The notes under the pieces: model-generated | What the model saw: the letters and a program-made list of their open reading frames with translations, nothing else | What the model was told of the DNA's origin: nothing | Database searches by the model: none | Origin: Motacilla alba alba | Lineage: Eukaryota; Chordata; Aves; Passeriformes; Motacillidae | Assembly: GCF_015832195.1 (NCBI RefSeq) | Contig: NC_052017.1 | Coordinates: forward strand, 77,501,801-77,565,800 | DNA: 64,000 nucleotides | Direction: 5' to 3' | Made by a program: the position numbers and the translations under genes | Shown here: in pieces, positions 47,335 to 60,900 of the stretch | Layout: the number at the start of each line of letters is the position of its first letter | Numbering within the stretch: position 1 is the first letter of the stretch

Positions 47335-49504
47335 AATATTATGTGACCTTATTTCTTATTTCTGGTTAGTTATTTCCAAGTTGTTAGCTACCATTCCAAG
47401 TAATGTATTCTGCTGGGTTTGTTTGTGTTATATTGATACATGATAAAATAAACATACTGCTAAAGTTTTTCTTACAAGATAAAAAACAATACTTCAGTAG
47501 AAATGCTGTAACTTTGGCAAAAGTGTCACACATAGTCTGAAAACTGTTTAATACCTTTTTCTATACAATTGCACGAAAAGGTTAGTGGTTGGTTGGTTCT
47601 TTTTTTGTTTAAGTGGAGGGGAAATGAGGGATGTTGCTCAGCATTTGTAGGTGCCATGTATCTCATTGGTAGAAATAGTTAGCTTGTTTGGCTTGCTATT
47701 TTTCTTATATTTGCCAGAAATTATATGTAGTGCACATAACCAATTCCTTCTCACATAGAGTGGTTTGCAAACTTTTGAATTCAGGCCTACTGTCTGTGAT
47801 TCTCTAGTAATTTGGTTATATCTCAATTCTGTCTTCACCATTACAAGACACTTTCCCCTCTTCCTTGTCCCCAGAAGCTCAGCTCACCTTTCATTGTGGA
47901 GGGTGCACAGAAGAGATGAGGAGAAAAATGTTGGAATTGTCACGTTTCTTTACAATTACCAAGATAATACTACATTCCTCTTTCTGTAAGCCTTACTTGT
48001 CTTCTGTCCCTATTAGTTAAGCATAAAGGTTAAACATTATCTTGGCTGCAAGAAGAGTAACTTCTGAAGAAGCAAGGGCAAAAACAAAGGACCAGCACAA
48101 TTGTACTGGGGCTGCTTTAACTGTTTTTGTACAAGGATATATTCTAACCCAGTTATATTTACAGAAGCTGTCATTATTCATGTGTCAGTATCTGTATTGC
48201 TCTGAGCACGATGCTCAGACTGAGCAACATCAGTAATCACTTACCAGTATCATGTAAAAGACATGACTGGTGCTGTATATGGTAAATGTCTTGTAAATGC
48301 ATCTCAGGCGTAGAATTTTTTTTTTTCTAAAAACTTGTAACTAACTCAAGTAGAAACATTATTCTTTTCCACTGCACTGCTTGTTTCATAAGTTGTTTCC
48401 CATTTTTCATTTATGCACTCGGCTTGTCAGATATAGCATGTTCCTGACGAGTTAGTGTAGTTGATTTTGTGCCATTTCCCAGTCTGAGCTCCTATATATT
48501 TTGAATCCTGATTCTGTCCTTTGCTATGTTTGCCAGTCCTCCTGGGGTATTGCAACTCACTCATCTGAAGGATTAAGGCAAATACTGAATGAAAATGTTA
48601 AGGACATACCAGTCTCATATAACAAGGCACTTCTAATACCCTGCCCTTGCCCTTTGGTATAACTTTTCAATTAAATACAAAGTTATGGGGATTGCATATA
48701 TGCTGGGTTTTTTTTTTCCAGTTTGCTTTTAAGTGTCATATAGCAGAATATCAAAAGCACTGTAGCAGTTGAGATGTATGCTTTCATCTTCAGGACAGGC
48801 TGTGTACTTTTTAAAAAGAAATTATTTTTACTTTTTTGGATGCTGAATAAACCTCCTTGACTGCTTTAACAGCTTCTTAGCTTTGTTACTTACTTGCTCA
48901 ATGTCTTTCTAATATCCAAGTGATAGCAGTTGATCTAAAATTGCTTGGATAGCCCTTTTTTCCTTAGTTTTACTTAGTAAACTGTAATTCCTAGAGAAAT
49001 TTATTACTCTACTTTTTGTCCCACAATCCTGTCCTTTCCTGTACCCCACTGGCTAGTTGTAATCAAAATTATTCATAATTATTTTAAACTTTTAGTACTA
49101 TTTAGAGAGTTCTGAAAGCATTCAGTATTGTTTATTTTGGGGTTCCAGTACTGAGATGCTAAGGAATCATGTGGAAGACTGCTGTAGTGTACCTCTGTGA
49201 AATTTTTTCTTCTGTTCTGGTAACTGAAGTGTTCTTACACAAATATTTAATTAAAATTTTAAGATTCAGAAGAACACCTCACATAGTCTGATTTGACAGT
49301 TGTTTTTTGGTCTTGCTAATCTCACAAACAGGTGATTTCAGTTATTTCTAAGCATTTTGTTAGAAAGCTTTCTTGGGTGTGTGCATGTTCTGTTTCTATC
49401 TTCTGAGGGGTAAACAAATATTATTCGTCTATTAAACCAGATGGATTAATTTCATGGACGAACACAAGGCAATTTCATGTGGAGGTTTCAAAAGATCTTT
49501 ATAC

Positions 49505-49568
49505 CTAGAAGTGTGGTTGGACAGGATGATCTTGAAAGCCTTTTCCAACCTAAATGGTTCTGTGATTT
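49505..49568 (+). mobile_element. Short CR1 3'-terminal fragment, plus strand
   Basis: gtggttggacaggatgatctt, then ccttttccaacctaaatgg and ttctgtgatttt are the diagnostic CR1 3' UTR end and tail repeat. The body is truncated just upstream. Confidence 0.8.
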
Positions 49569-51027
49569 TGCCAGTTTGCAAAAAAAGTTCATCTGGGTAC
49601 TGTGAGAGGTGTGTTTTTACTACACTTAAATAAACTAAGTTTTAAATGCTTCTTTTTTAAATTTTGTAATATTTGTTCAAGTGATATCTCTGCATCCATG
49701 ATTAAATGTGGAAAATAAATACCTGACATAAGTGCAGTCTGTGCAAACTGCAGAATGTGCTGCATCCTGTGCAAAAGTGGCTCAGTAATGAATTTCCTTT
49801 GTTACACATTGGTAAAAATGAAATGCTACACAGTTGGAAAATGTGATCATAGTCTGTGGTGATGGGAGGATGCATATACAGCCTTTGTTTGTCATTTTTT
49901 GTTTAAACATAGTGCATTTTTTCTTCAGCAATTTTCAACATGTAGTAAAGCCAGCTCTATTCCATGTTTGATATTTTTAAGTATGGAGCGGCTGTCTCTG
50001 TTCAGTTATTTGTGAGTGTTTTGCTTCTGGATCCACTTTGTCTAAGATGCAGTTCTGTTGAAGGCATCTGTGAGCACAGGCAGGTGGATTTGCCCATTGT
50101 GAACAATCTGAGAGCTGCTAATTCTGAGCTGACCCAGTTCTGACATGCTCACTGGTGTGTCATGTGCTACCCATATTGTCATCACTGGGGAAAAAATGAA
50201 CCCTCCCCACTGCTGCCTGCCATCATCTCAGCTTTCTCACATCTTTTTTTTTTTTTGTCACTGTGTTTATTGTAATGATAGAATGTTTATTTTGATCACA
50301 GCACTAACCGAACATTAGGTAGAAGATTCGTAAAATTGAAGGTATTTGAAGGTTTTTTTAGTTCAGTTTTTTTCTAGCACTTTGAAAATAAAAGAACTTG
50401 TTAAAAATGGCGGAGTTAAAAGGAAAGTTATAAAGCAAATACAGAAAATGGCACAGAAGGTGGTGAGTGGAGAAACAAACCAGAGATTCACAAGGAGAAA
50501 ATTGCTAAAACAATTAGTGTTACTCTGAAACTCTCCCATACCACTTGTCCCTGTCTCAGCTTTGCGCCTTCTCAGTAAGGAGTGCTTAGATCTACTCTTC
50601 CATTTTAGACAAGAGCAAGTATGGCAAGTGCTGCATTTGAATTTACAGACTTGTGTCTGCAAACAGATGTGTTGACTTGCTGTTTGGCAAGTTTTCCCAG
50701 CTTTCAGTAAGGGTGTCCTTCACTTTTTAATACTTTCATATTTCTTATTGATACAGCAATATTGACACCAGTATTTTTTACCAACCGAACTAAAGCTTTT
50801 AAAATCTTAATTACAGGGAAAACAAACCAAACTCTCTTCTGTTTTGAGATGTGGGCCACACTTTGGTCATACAATGAAAGCTACAAGCTTCTCATAAAAT
50901 ACTTGCCTATCCCATCTTCATGGGTTGACTTAAGTCTGTGAACATCTCTTTAGAGAAAATCTAGCTGAAAAACTGCAGAAGAATTGTGCTGGTACCATCC
51001 ATCTCAGATTACTTTTTCTGTTTTCAG

Positions 51028-51165
51028 GGACCTCTTGTGAAACAAGCAATTAATCTTGATGTGGAGTGCAACACCCCACAGAGAGTATCAAATGAACTAA
51101 AAGGGACAATATCTGGTTACCTCCTGAATCTAATGAAATGTTGTTTTCTGGCTGTTCTTGAGCAG
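51028..51165 (+). other. Exon-like open segment in RETREG1 intron 3 (unproven)
   Basis: A 138-nt segment lies between a strong polypyrimidine acceptor (tactttttctgttttcag) and a donor (CAG|gtcagc). It is open for exactly 46 codons (phase 0 to 0), starting GPLVKQAINLDVEC. I do not recognise the peptide. Spliced after RETREG1 exon 3 (two carried bases) it would read K-D-L-L and then stop, so it cannot extend RETREG1. It could be a poison exon, part of another transcript, or chance. Confidence 0.25.
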
Positions 51166-54100
51166 GTCAGCTTTTTCATGCTAACCATAGCATCTGTTAT
51201 TCTTTCTCTATTTTTTTTTTCAAAGCTGCTTAGAAATTTTCAGTAATGGCAGACATATTTACATATTGTTGTCAATTCTGAATATTACTGCACTTTCAGC
51301 ATAAATACTGTGCTTTGGGTTTTGTTTTGGTTTTTTTTTAAACTTGTTTCTATTTACAAATTGTTGCTATAAATAGAATGCTTCAGCACAGGGTGTAGAA
51401 GGATACACTCTTAATTTGGCTGCCAGCCTAAATAGCATTGCAGGAGAACCTGTCCTGGGGTGTGATAGACGGGTATGTTGTCAATAAGAAAGTGAAACTT
51501 GGAATTGAGTGTATGCGGTAGAAAGTGACAAAGACCCCTCATATCTTAAGTAAAGATCCTTCCATTTGGAGGATCCAAGAGGCTTGGACATAGTCTTACA
51601 AAATGTCAGCCAAAAAGTAATGCCATGTACTTCAACTCATGTGTTGAACTTACTAGGTTCAAGTTACAAGAACTGCCTCTTGAAGGGTGGCAACAGCCTT
51701 TCCAACCAGCTCAGATAGGGAAAGGAGATGACTTGGATTCAGTCACAAAATTTTAAACAGAACAACTGGTCACTGCCTCTGTCAGGTCTCACCCTAAATA
51801 TTTATCCCTAATCCATAAAGATTTATGAACAAATATTCCATGTTCTGGGATTTTCTAATTTTTGATGGCAATCCATGTGTCTTGCAATTTGTGATTATGC
51901 AAAAGTAGCTTCATATCAATACAGCAGAACTGACACTAAGTTACTGACCAGAGTGCAATCTTTAATTCCTTTTTTTCAAGTGGAGATACTGTACTCCGAG
52001 GCTTTGCAGACACCACAAACTGGAGAAAGTCAATTCCTTGTAAAGGACATCTGTTTTCTAGGGCAATTCTCTGAGTTAGCAAGGCTCTCTTCTAGTTCAA
52101 AGACTTCAAAGAGCTTAGGCAGACGTAGTTAGATGTCTAGACAGTCAGACCTTAGCTGCACATTGTGTTTGTCAGTTTGAATTGGTTAACAGGCAATAGT
52201 ACTTTTTTTTAGAGTACCAAGGTACCAAGCCTTGCAAAAGAGAACAGAAACCTGACATACAGTTGAAACATCCTTTTTCTAACTCTTTGTAGGCTTACAC
52301 AATAAAATAAATGTAACTACTGCCTAGTTTGGAAGCAGCCTGTTGGATTGCCACAGAGCTGCTGGATATGTTTGCCTGCCTCAGAGATTTACATTTTCTG
52401 CAAACATAATGTTGCTATTTTTCACATTTTTTTATGTATTTCAAAGTGTACATTATTGTAGAATTAGGTGGGTTGCATCAAATTACTACCTAAACTAGCA
52501 CAATATCATTGCAACAAGTACCAGACTGATTGTAAATAAAGGATGATTGCATTTTTGATGGGTGTAAGAGTGTGAGTGGAATGACAGACCTCAAATTGCT
52601 CATCAGGAGAGAAGTTCACAAAGCTGACCTTTTCAAAGGGTAGAGAGTAAATTCAAGCAAAAAGAGTAATGTTAAAATGGTCATGTCCTGTGTGCTATGT
52701 TTGTTCCATTGCACATGTAATATTTTTGCCATCGGTGTTTTTATTCTATTCTTACCACTTTCCATTTTAACAGTTGAACAACTGTGAGAGATAACTTGCA
52801 ATCCTGAAGTCATTTGACTTGTCATCTTAAAGGGTATTTATAAACTATAGCATTCAGGGAGCCCCCAGTGTTACCTTAAATAGAGAGACTCCTTTTAGGA
52901 TTAAGAAGAAAATTGGACTGTTTCATTTTGGAATGGCTTCTTTTAAATATAAGTCTATTGATGGTTGATTAAAAGCTCCATAAAAATAGGTTGCAGGCTT
53001 AACCATATTCTGTACTTTTATATTATCATTAGAGACTGCGTGAAAAGCAAATGGACTGTCTTCTGCTGAACATGTGAAAAAGATGTTTTTCTCCTGCAAA
53101 TACAAGTAGTTTTTATCCTCTTTTAATATTGCCCTGTATTAACTGTTTACTGTAGGCAGAAGTGCTGCTTTTGCTATATATAATTTTTTTTTTAAAGAGT
53201 AGGGTTTGTTCTGCAAAAACAACAAAAAAAAGTGCTGGTCTCCTAACAGCCTATTAAGTTAATTTCTGTCAAGTTTTCAAATTCTAAACAATTTTTAAAG
53301 GACAATGGAAATCTGGGGGTAATAAGAAAGAAAAAGAAGCAAGCAATTTTGATTAATTTGAGAACTTGATAAAAGAAGCAAGAAAAATTTGTGATCAATG
53401 AAACAAGAAATATATACTAGCATTTAGAAATACATACTAGTTGTTGATATGGAGGGAAGAGGACAGCCTTGCTTAGAATATTTAGAATGATAATAGTCAA
53501 GAGAAAGATCAGAAGAAGTAATCAGGTACTTTCTATAGTAGTCAGGTTTTGACCTTTAATTACATCTGGTTTACCAAATGCAAGCATTAGATTACAAAAC
53601 GCATGATGGAAATTATTTATAGGGGACACAAGAACATACAGTTGTAGTTGGCTAGGGTTTTTTGGTTTTTTGGTTTTTTTTAATGCTGCAGACGTCTGGG
53701 TGGTTGTAACATGTGAGGGTGTGCTTCCCAGCCCAGCATCTGATTAGTCACTAATTTAGGAAGGAATGTCCTGGCACAGTTTTGTTGAAGCATGTGAGCC
53801 TATCAGCAGAATAACATATTAAACTCTTTTAGGTGTTTCAACATACAGTTGAGTAAAACAGCTCAGCTGTTTTTCAACAAACATCATGGTATTCCTTCCA
53901 ATTATCCTTTTCGTCTCTTATTTCTTATTTACAGAAGAGATGTTACATATTTGCTTACTAAAATATATCTTGTGCTTTTAACATTTTTAAAATTAATATT
54001 CCAAATGTTTTAGAGTCTAAATAACACTGAAGATAAATTCTAGACAGCTGTAAGTATTTAAATTTTACACTAAGAGAAACAGAATGTAACATATGCTCAT

Positions 54101-54256
54101 ATTCTGCATGACACTCAATGAATATAGATGATCAGACCTATTAAGGTGGCCAGTTTAATTAAATTTTCAGAGATAAATATTTGCTGTAGCGCAAAACCGC
54201 ATTCTCCCAAGTCATCCTGTGTGTTATGGTCACAGCACCATATGACACACATTTCC

Positions 54257-54283
54257 TTTCCCTAGCTTAGATTTTCCCTAGCT
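54257..54283. repeat. 16-bp-period tandem duplication
   Basis: tttccctagct occurs at 54257-54267 and 54273-54283. Confidence 0.88.
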
Positions 54284-54439
54284 CCTCTTTCAGAAGCTCA
54301 GCCTTTTTTTACTGAATGCTTGGATTAGTAGTATGATTAATAGGTCACTGATGCAGTTGTGGCCATTGAGGTTACTGTAGGTCAATTCATAGTGAGCGGT
54401 AATGCTAAAGAGAATCTCATAGTGAATAAAAAAATATCC

Positions 54440-55375
54440 ACTATTTGTGCTGGAGCTATTCTGACAAATGTATTCATAAGGGATTTGAAAAGGCAGTGAG
54501 TAGCAGGATGACCAGATACCAAATTATTCAAGAAAATTAAGACAAGGACCAATTATGAAGAATTTCAGAATATTGTTACAGGATTCTTTCTCAGTAAAAT
54601 AGCATCTGAAATTCAGTGTAGGTAACTGTGAAGTTATGCAGAAATACCAGTACTAAATTCACATATAAAGTAATAGTGTCTGAAGGTGACTGTAACCACT
54701 CATGAAGAAGATGTGGTCTCACAAAACCAGTATTGGTCAACAGTCTAAATCTACTGTTCGGTGTCAGTAAAAAAGACATGCAGGGAAAAAGCAATGACAG
54801 CCACGTGCCACTCTCATCAACCTATTGTACATCCAAATCCTGAATACTCTGTGTGGGACTGATCTGCTACCTTCCAGAAAACAGTACAGGAGAAAAAAAC
54901 AAAACAATCCAGAGCATAGCAACAAGGTAGATCAAATACAAAGAATTATTTCCATATAAAGAACAAGTAAATGAGGTAGGTCTTTTAAAAAGAGAAAATG
55001 AATAATTAAGGAGAAATACAATAGAGGTCTGTCAAAATACCACACAGAAGAAAAACATGCAATAAGCCTTGACACATGATTATTGTGAATATTAGAACTA
55101 TAGATGGATTTTAAACATAAATTACAGGACAGTTTTTTAAAGAAAATTAATTGGAGGCTTTTAAATTAAAAATCACCACCTCTGACTTTGGAAGTCCCCA
55201 AGCTGCAGATTGTTGTATGTTCCATTGTATTCTATGGAGCTATCATTATGTATTATCCCATATTTTTATTCTGTTGCTTAGGTGTCCCCAGGTATTCAGT
55301 TTTGGCAAGCATTAAAGACAGGGCACAGAGCTAGATGGGCCTTTTGCAGGCCCAGTCTAGCTGGTCATGGTAATT
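54440..55375 (+). mobile_element. Ancient L3-like CR1 LINE, plus strand
   Basis: Blocks in order: aaatgtattcataagggattt with gatgaccagataccaaatta (RT region around FADDTKL), a block near 54840-54930 (EYxVQxW region, gcatagcaacaaggtagatc), agaggtctgtcaaaatacc, and 3' end gagctagatgggccttttgc with cccagtctagctggtcatgg. It is highly decayed, and the 5' limit may be earlier. It has the opposite orientation to the similar relic at 41.7 kb. Confidence 0.62.
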
Positions 55376-56257
55376 GACTTTTTTTCAGCAAAAGACTTTT
55401 TATTCAGTTAAGTGACACATTAAGACTGAAATAAATGTAGCTATTTATAGCTGCATTTTTATACAAATTGTATATAAATGTTAAACTCTGAGAAATCCGA
55501 GAAGGGCACGTGAGATAGCTGTTGCTCAATTTTAGATGGAGTGTCTGTTGCTACCACCACATTCCAAGGAAGTTGCAGGGTCAGTGTGTACCTTAACATC
55601 ACGCTTTTGTACATTTCAGCATGAGATCAGAGTAATATAATTAATCAGAGCAACAATATCTGAGGTTCTCATGTCTGATCTTTAAAAAAATACTGTTCTA
55701 AACATGTGTAGCTTGCCTCAGAACATAAACTGAGATGTGTCTGAACAATTACTGTATGAAGTTCTCATGTCAGGGCTGTACAAGAACAAGCTGTTTCCAT
55801 TGTGTTCACCATAAGCAGACAATTTTCTTAGAATGTGTACCTTGACAACTTCTGTCCTAACTGGTTAGCTGAATCAGGTATTTTTTATTATAATTGAAGT
55901 CTCAAAGTGTGGGAATTCAGCTAGAAACTCAATATGATGATACACAGAAACAGAAGTTTCTGAAAATGACACATAAATAGAACTTTTTTGTTAAAGTTTC
56001 AAACACTTTGCTCAAAAGTCTTGCAGATGTGTCTTGGAAAATACTTATTCAATCAGTAATCAAACTCAAAACATACTGAAGAGGTGCTTTTTTTTTTGTA
56101 ACAAATACTTTCAGCAGATGGAAATTAGTCTTTTGGGTCTTTCTTAGTTACTGAAAGGAGGCAAAAAGCACTGCAGGTTACCTGAAAAGCAGTTGAAAAA
56201 TTATGTGTTTGAAGTACTCTGAATGTTTCCCAAATACATTATTTTGAGTGGATTTTT

Positions 56258-56340
56258 TTTTCTTATTTAGGGTTTTGTTTGGGTTTTTTTTTGTTTGTTT
56301 GTTTGTTTTTGGTGGTTTTTTTTGTGGTTTGTTCTTTGGG
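56258..56340. repeat. T/G low-complexity tract
   Basis: Runs of TTTG, GTTT and poly-T. On the minus strand this yields a Lys/Asn-rich open frame at 56178-56408, which is not a gene. Confidence 0.9.
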
Positions 56341-57813
56341 ATTTTTAATATGAAAAACCACCTTACTGCATTTAAGTAAAAGTCTGAGTTGAGAGGGGTT
56401 TTTCCCATCCTCCTACTTCTCTTCTTTATAGGAACATCTGTTGGAACATCCAGGGAGATGGGTTCAATGATTTTTATTCAAGATTCTAAAGGAAACAGCA
56501 AAAGCTGTGATAAAATATTCAGTACTTTACAGATTTATATAGATATGTACGAATTTTTATATAGGTAACTTCTAAATTGTAAGCTTAATTTTTCAGTATT
56601 CAAGCAGCAAATTGTACTTTTAAAATATACTACATACAGCTTAATAAAAAAAAGGATTATTTATAAATTTTTGATGTCCCTTTAAAATTGAGGAAAAAGG
56701 AAGTTTTAGCAATGACAGGAGCAGCTGTCATGTTGTACAATACAAATGGTCTATACCTGAACACAAAACCTGTGTTCTAAACGACCTTCTGAAATGCCCT
56801 GAATTTAAATAAAAATTAATAGTAAAGGAGTAGGGAATGGCAAATTAGTCTTTGGGACAAATTTCTTGCTAACTGAAGTTAGTTTTGACTTCCCAGTGGT
56901 TCTGTCGGCCCCTCAGCAGAATGCCATGGGTCCTGTCATCCTCTGCAGGCAGGGTGAAGGTTATCGGCTGCCCTGCCCTTCTGGCTGAGTGCTCTGGCAG
57001 CACTCGCCTGGCCAGCTCGGGGTATTCCTCTCAGTCACAACTCAGCAGGTGCCCTTGCTGACAAATGGGTCAAGCTGCAGGTCCTCATTGATCATCATCC
57101 CTCGTCTGAACCCTTCTTGACTTCTACTAGCCCGGGCGCCACTTGACTGTAATTTTTTTAGGGGTGGGTGTGGTTGCAGGAGAGCGCTGAGTTCTCTCTT
57201 GCAGTCTTGGCTGCCCCTCTGCCTTTTCCATGGAGCTGTGTGGTGTTGCATTAGCCTCCCATTGCTTTAAATTTGCAGATGTTTATTGGAAGGCTGGATA
57301 TTAAAAGAGCAGAATGGTTTGGTTTGACAAGTATTCACTTCAGAGAAACCCTGTGAAGAAATTGGTTTACCCAGTCACTTCAGGATAAAGTTAGCTTTGT
57401 TTAAATCAGTGCTCTCAGAATTAACCATCTTACCCAGCTTCTAATTTTGTATGTGTATGAATTGCTGCTTTGTATAATTCATTTCTTGCTGCTGCTTCTC
57501 ATTATTTATCTGTCTTACCCTTCTATGTTGTCACAAGTGATACTAGGTAGAACTATTTTCTTTAAGTTTTGGTGCTAGCATTTAAGAAGTTTATGTTTGC
57601 TTTTGCTCTTCAGCTGGTAAGGCTATAATGTGAAGTCAAAATGTAATATGAACTGTGGTGACAGGTTCCTTTTTTTTTTTAAACCAGCTGATTGATCAGG
57701 GTACACAAATATGTGCATTCTAAAGTGGCATGCACTCTGACATTTTCTCCCTGATTTTAGTTTGTAAATACTTTAAAATTTGCTTATATAAATGTAGATG
57801 TTACTGTTTTTCT

Positions 57814-57926
57814 TATAGTATATCAGAATTGCTGATATCAGAATATAGTATATCAGATATAGTATATCAGAATTGCTGTTACAATTGTTGGAGTTGGAAA
57901 GTAGCATACAGATGTAGCATACAGAT
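57814..57926. repeat. Cluster of short direct and tandem repeats
   Basis: A 21-bp sequence (tatagtatatcag plus aattgctg) occurs at 57814-57834 and 57858-57878. atatagtatatcag is tandemly doubled at 57843-57856 and 57857-57870. gtagcatacagat is tandemly doubled at 57901-57913 and 57914-57926. Confidence 0.95.
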
Positions 57927-60900
57927 TACCAGTTTCTCCATCACATGAAAATATGGCCTTGAAACTGAGTCATGTTAGTGATAATTTAATTATCTTTTCT
58001 TTTGCCACAGCTGCACAGTTTTATAAACTACCACACTGAGGCTGAAGAAAGACAATTCTAATGAAAAAAAAACTCTTTTTAAAGGGAGAGAATATGCTTG
58101 CAATTTTACCATTGGGCACATAAACACTGGAGAGTTCATGTCTTGTCACATAGCAAGCAAACAAATAGATAAGTTGATGTTAGTAAGTTGATAAATAAGC
58201 AGTCATTTAGTCATCTGTCTCACCTCCACTATACAGGCATTGAAAAAGGCTGTGAAGCTTAAGGAATCAGAATGGATCATACCTACTATAAAAATGTCTG
58301 GCTAGCAATTCTGAATATCAATCAAAACTTTGGCTCTTTGTGCTGGGACAGAAGAATAGGATTGGTGTCAATGAAAATGATGAATGATATATAACTGTGT
58401 GCTGTGCTTACATTATAATGTACTTGAAGTCCTGCAGTTATTCATCCTTAAGCTTCTAAGGTCTAATTCAGAACTGGTGACCTGGACTTGGCTCTAGTTA
58501 TGGCTTGCAATTGCACTAATCTCTCTCTTGAGAGATTTTCTTACTGCACCAGAGAAGAAGTTATATAATTAGGTGGAAAACTGGCTCCTAGCCTCATGTT
58601 CATAGGATGATTGCAGCATTGAAGTAATGGTGTGTCATCTAAGCAAATTGTGAGAATACCAGCAACATCTTTTAGACATAGGTGCACTCAGTATGTGGTC
58701 TGAGTATCTTGCTGTGTGGTCTGCCTTTCATATAGTTCTTTTTGTCAGTAGGAAAAGAAAACAACTGCTGAGAAGAAACAGATTCAGAGTGCTACAAACA
58801 AAGAGACAGGGAGATGGACAGGTTTCACAATATTGACTAGCCTGTATGCCTAGGGAAAAAATGTATTTCAATATGACTTGACTAAATTACAGATCATGAC
58901 AACTAGGAGAAAACTAGTAGCTTTGTAGAAAGGCAGTATAATAAATCAAATAATTTCATGAAACAGTATGTAAAAGGTTTCTTGAAAATTTTGAAAAAAT
59001 GCTCCATCATTTTCAGAAATGGTTGAGATCATTGCTACGTGGGTTTAGGTTTTTTGTTTAGTCTTTTTTTTTTTTCTGCCTCCAAATATTTATTTCTTTT
59101 ATAGCTGTTTAACAAGATTCCATGGCCAAAAAGTCACAGAGCAGTTGAGATTTTCACCCTTAGTGGTAAGATCTACCTTCCTGTCTCCAGCTCCTCTCTG
59201 TTTGTCCCACAAATCCAGCATGATCTGTCATATTTGTAAGCAGCAAGATTTGCTGTCTTTATGTGACTAAAATATAATAATCTGCTTTTAAAACTGCAGT
59301 TGAAGTGTCTCTTACTTCCTTTAACTCCTTTTTCTGCTTGTGTTTGAAACTTGGAAATACTGTCATGCACCAAGGAGCATTATGTGTGCTTTGCAAGAAA
59401 CACTAAAACCTCATAGTGACAATTCATTGTTGCTGATACAAATCAGGTTTTGGTTTCTGTTGATAGTCAGTCTGCTTTCATATTCAATTTTTTATGACTC
59501 TCTAAAAATACGTATTCATGTGCTTTGTTCTGCCCAGTGAATATTTCTTGCATGTGGTATCTTGTTTAGCTTTTTGAATGTTGCACTACTTTTTTTTTTT
59601 TGTCAAAATGGAATGCTGTTTGTTTGGAGTGTTTTTTTCTGAAAATGCAGCTTGTGATCTTAAAAATGTTTAACAACGAATTATTTCATTCAGGTACAAA
59701 TAAGAATCCTGCATAAAATGCAGAATTCCATGAAGAAAGAAAAATTTTCCTGAGCACTTTTATTCTTTGCTTTTATTGGTCTTCAACTGTTGAAAGATTT
59801 TTTTTATTTTTATTTTTTTTCCAGTCCTGAACCTTGGTACAGCTAAATACCAGACTATGTTTTGTGTGTAATAGGTGTCTTCATCTTTTTTAGCACACTG
59901 CTTACTGCTTGTGGTTACACCTGGTATTGTACCCCAGCAAAGAACTGAGCAGGCTCATCAGGCCCAGTGTAAGGATCTTTCATTTATGCTTTTTTGAAAG
60001 GTTCCTTCTCTTTTAAAACCAGCTTCCTTTGTATATCTCACAGTGTATGGAGAGACCTCAAAGTTAAGTAAATATAATAAGTATTTGCAGTTTGAATTCA
60101 GCTTTACACAGAAAGAATCGGGACAGGAAACTTTTAGCAAATTTTGGTGGAAAATATGGGAAAATTGGCACGCCCATCAAATTGATGAAATATGGTAAAA
60201 CACATACTTTCATATGTGTGTGCTTATAAATATATAAATGTACACATGCCTGCACACACACACAAATGTGATCATTTTATTCAGTTTCCTAGATTGAAAT
60301 AGAGGGGAAATAGTCCATTTTGAGGGACTTCATGTATGTTAATAATATGATTTCTTTTTCAATAGCATTAAAAGTCATTACACAATAGTTTTTATCCTAA
60401 ACATGTATTTGACAATCATGGTTATTTTAAAACCCACGCTTTTGCTGAAGATAACATCAGTACAAACCATCTACATAAAGTAAAATGCTAGACTTTTCAA
60501 TTACTTCTGGAAATCTGGAAATGCAAACTAAACTAGATGTTTATTTGGGAGTGGGATTATATATATGTGTGTGTGTGTAGATTATATGTAATTTTTTCAT
60601 TTTTCATTCACATTATTAGAAGTGAGACTCATTCATAGCTGAATAATTAGAACAGGGTTATACACTGAAAGCACTGTGTTTCCTTTTAGATGAGGAGAGC
60701 CATAGAAGGCAGCAGTGGTTGTGAGTAGTTCTGGAGCTGGTTGTCTGACTAAAGTACACCACAGGCTGATTAATTAAAGTCTTTGAAAGCTTGCAGCCTG
60801 GGTGGGACACACCCCCTACCTCCTGAAACCCTTGAGCATCATATCTATCTTGAGTGTGTAAAGCAGTGACACTATTTCCAATCCTTTTTAGCTTTTCAGT

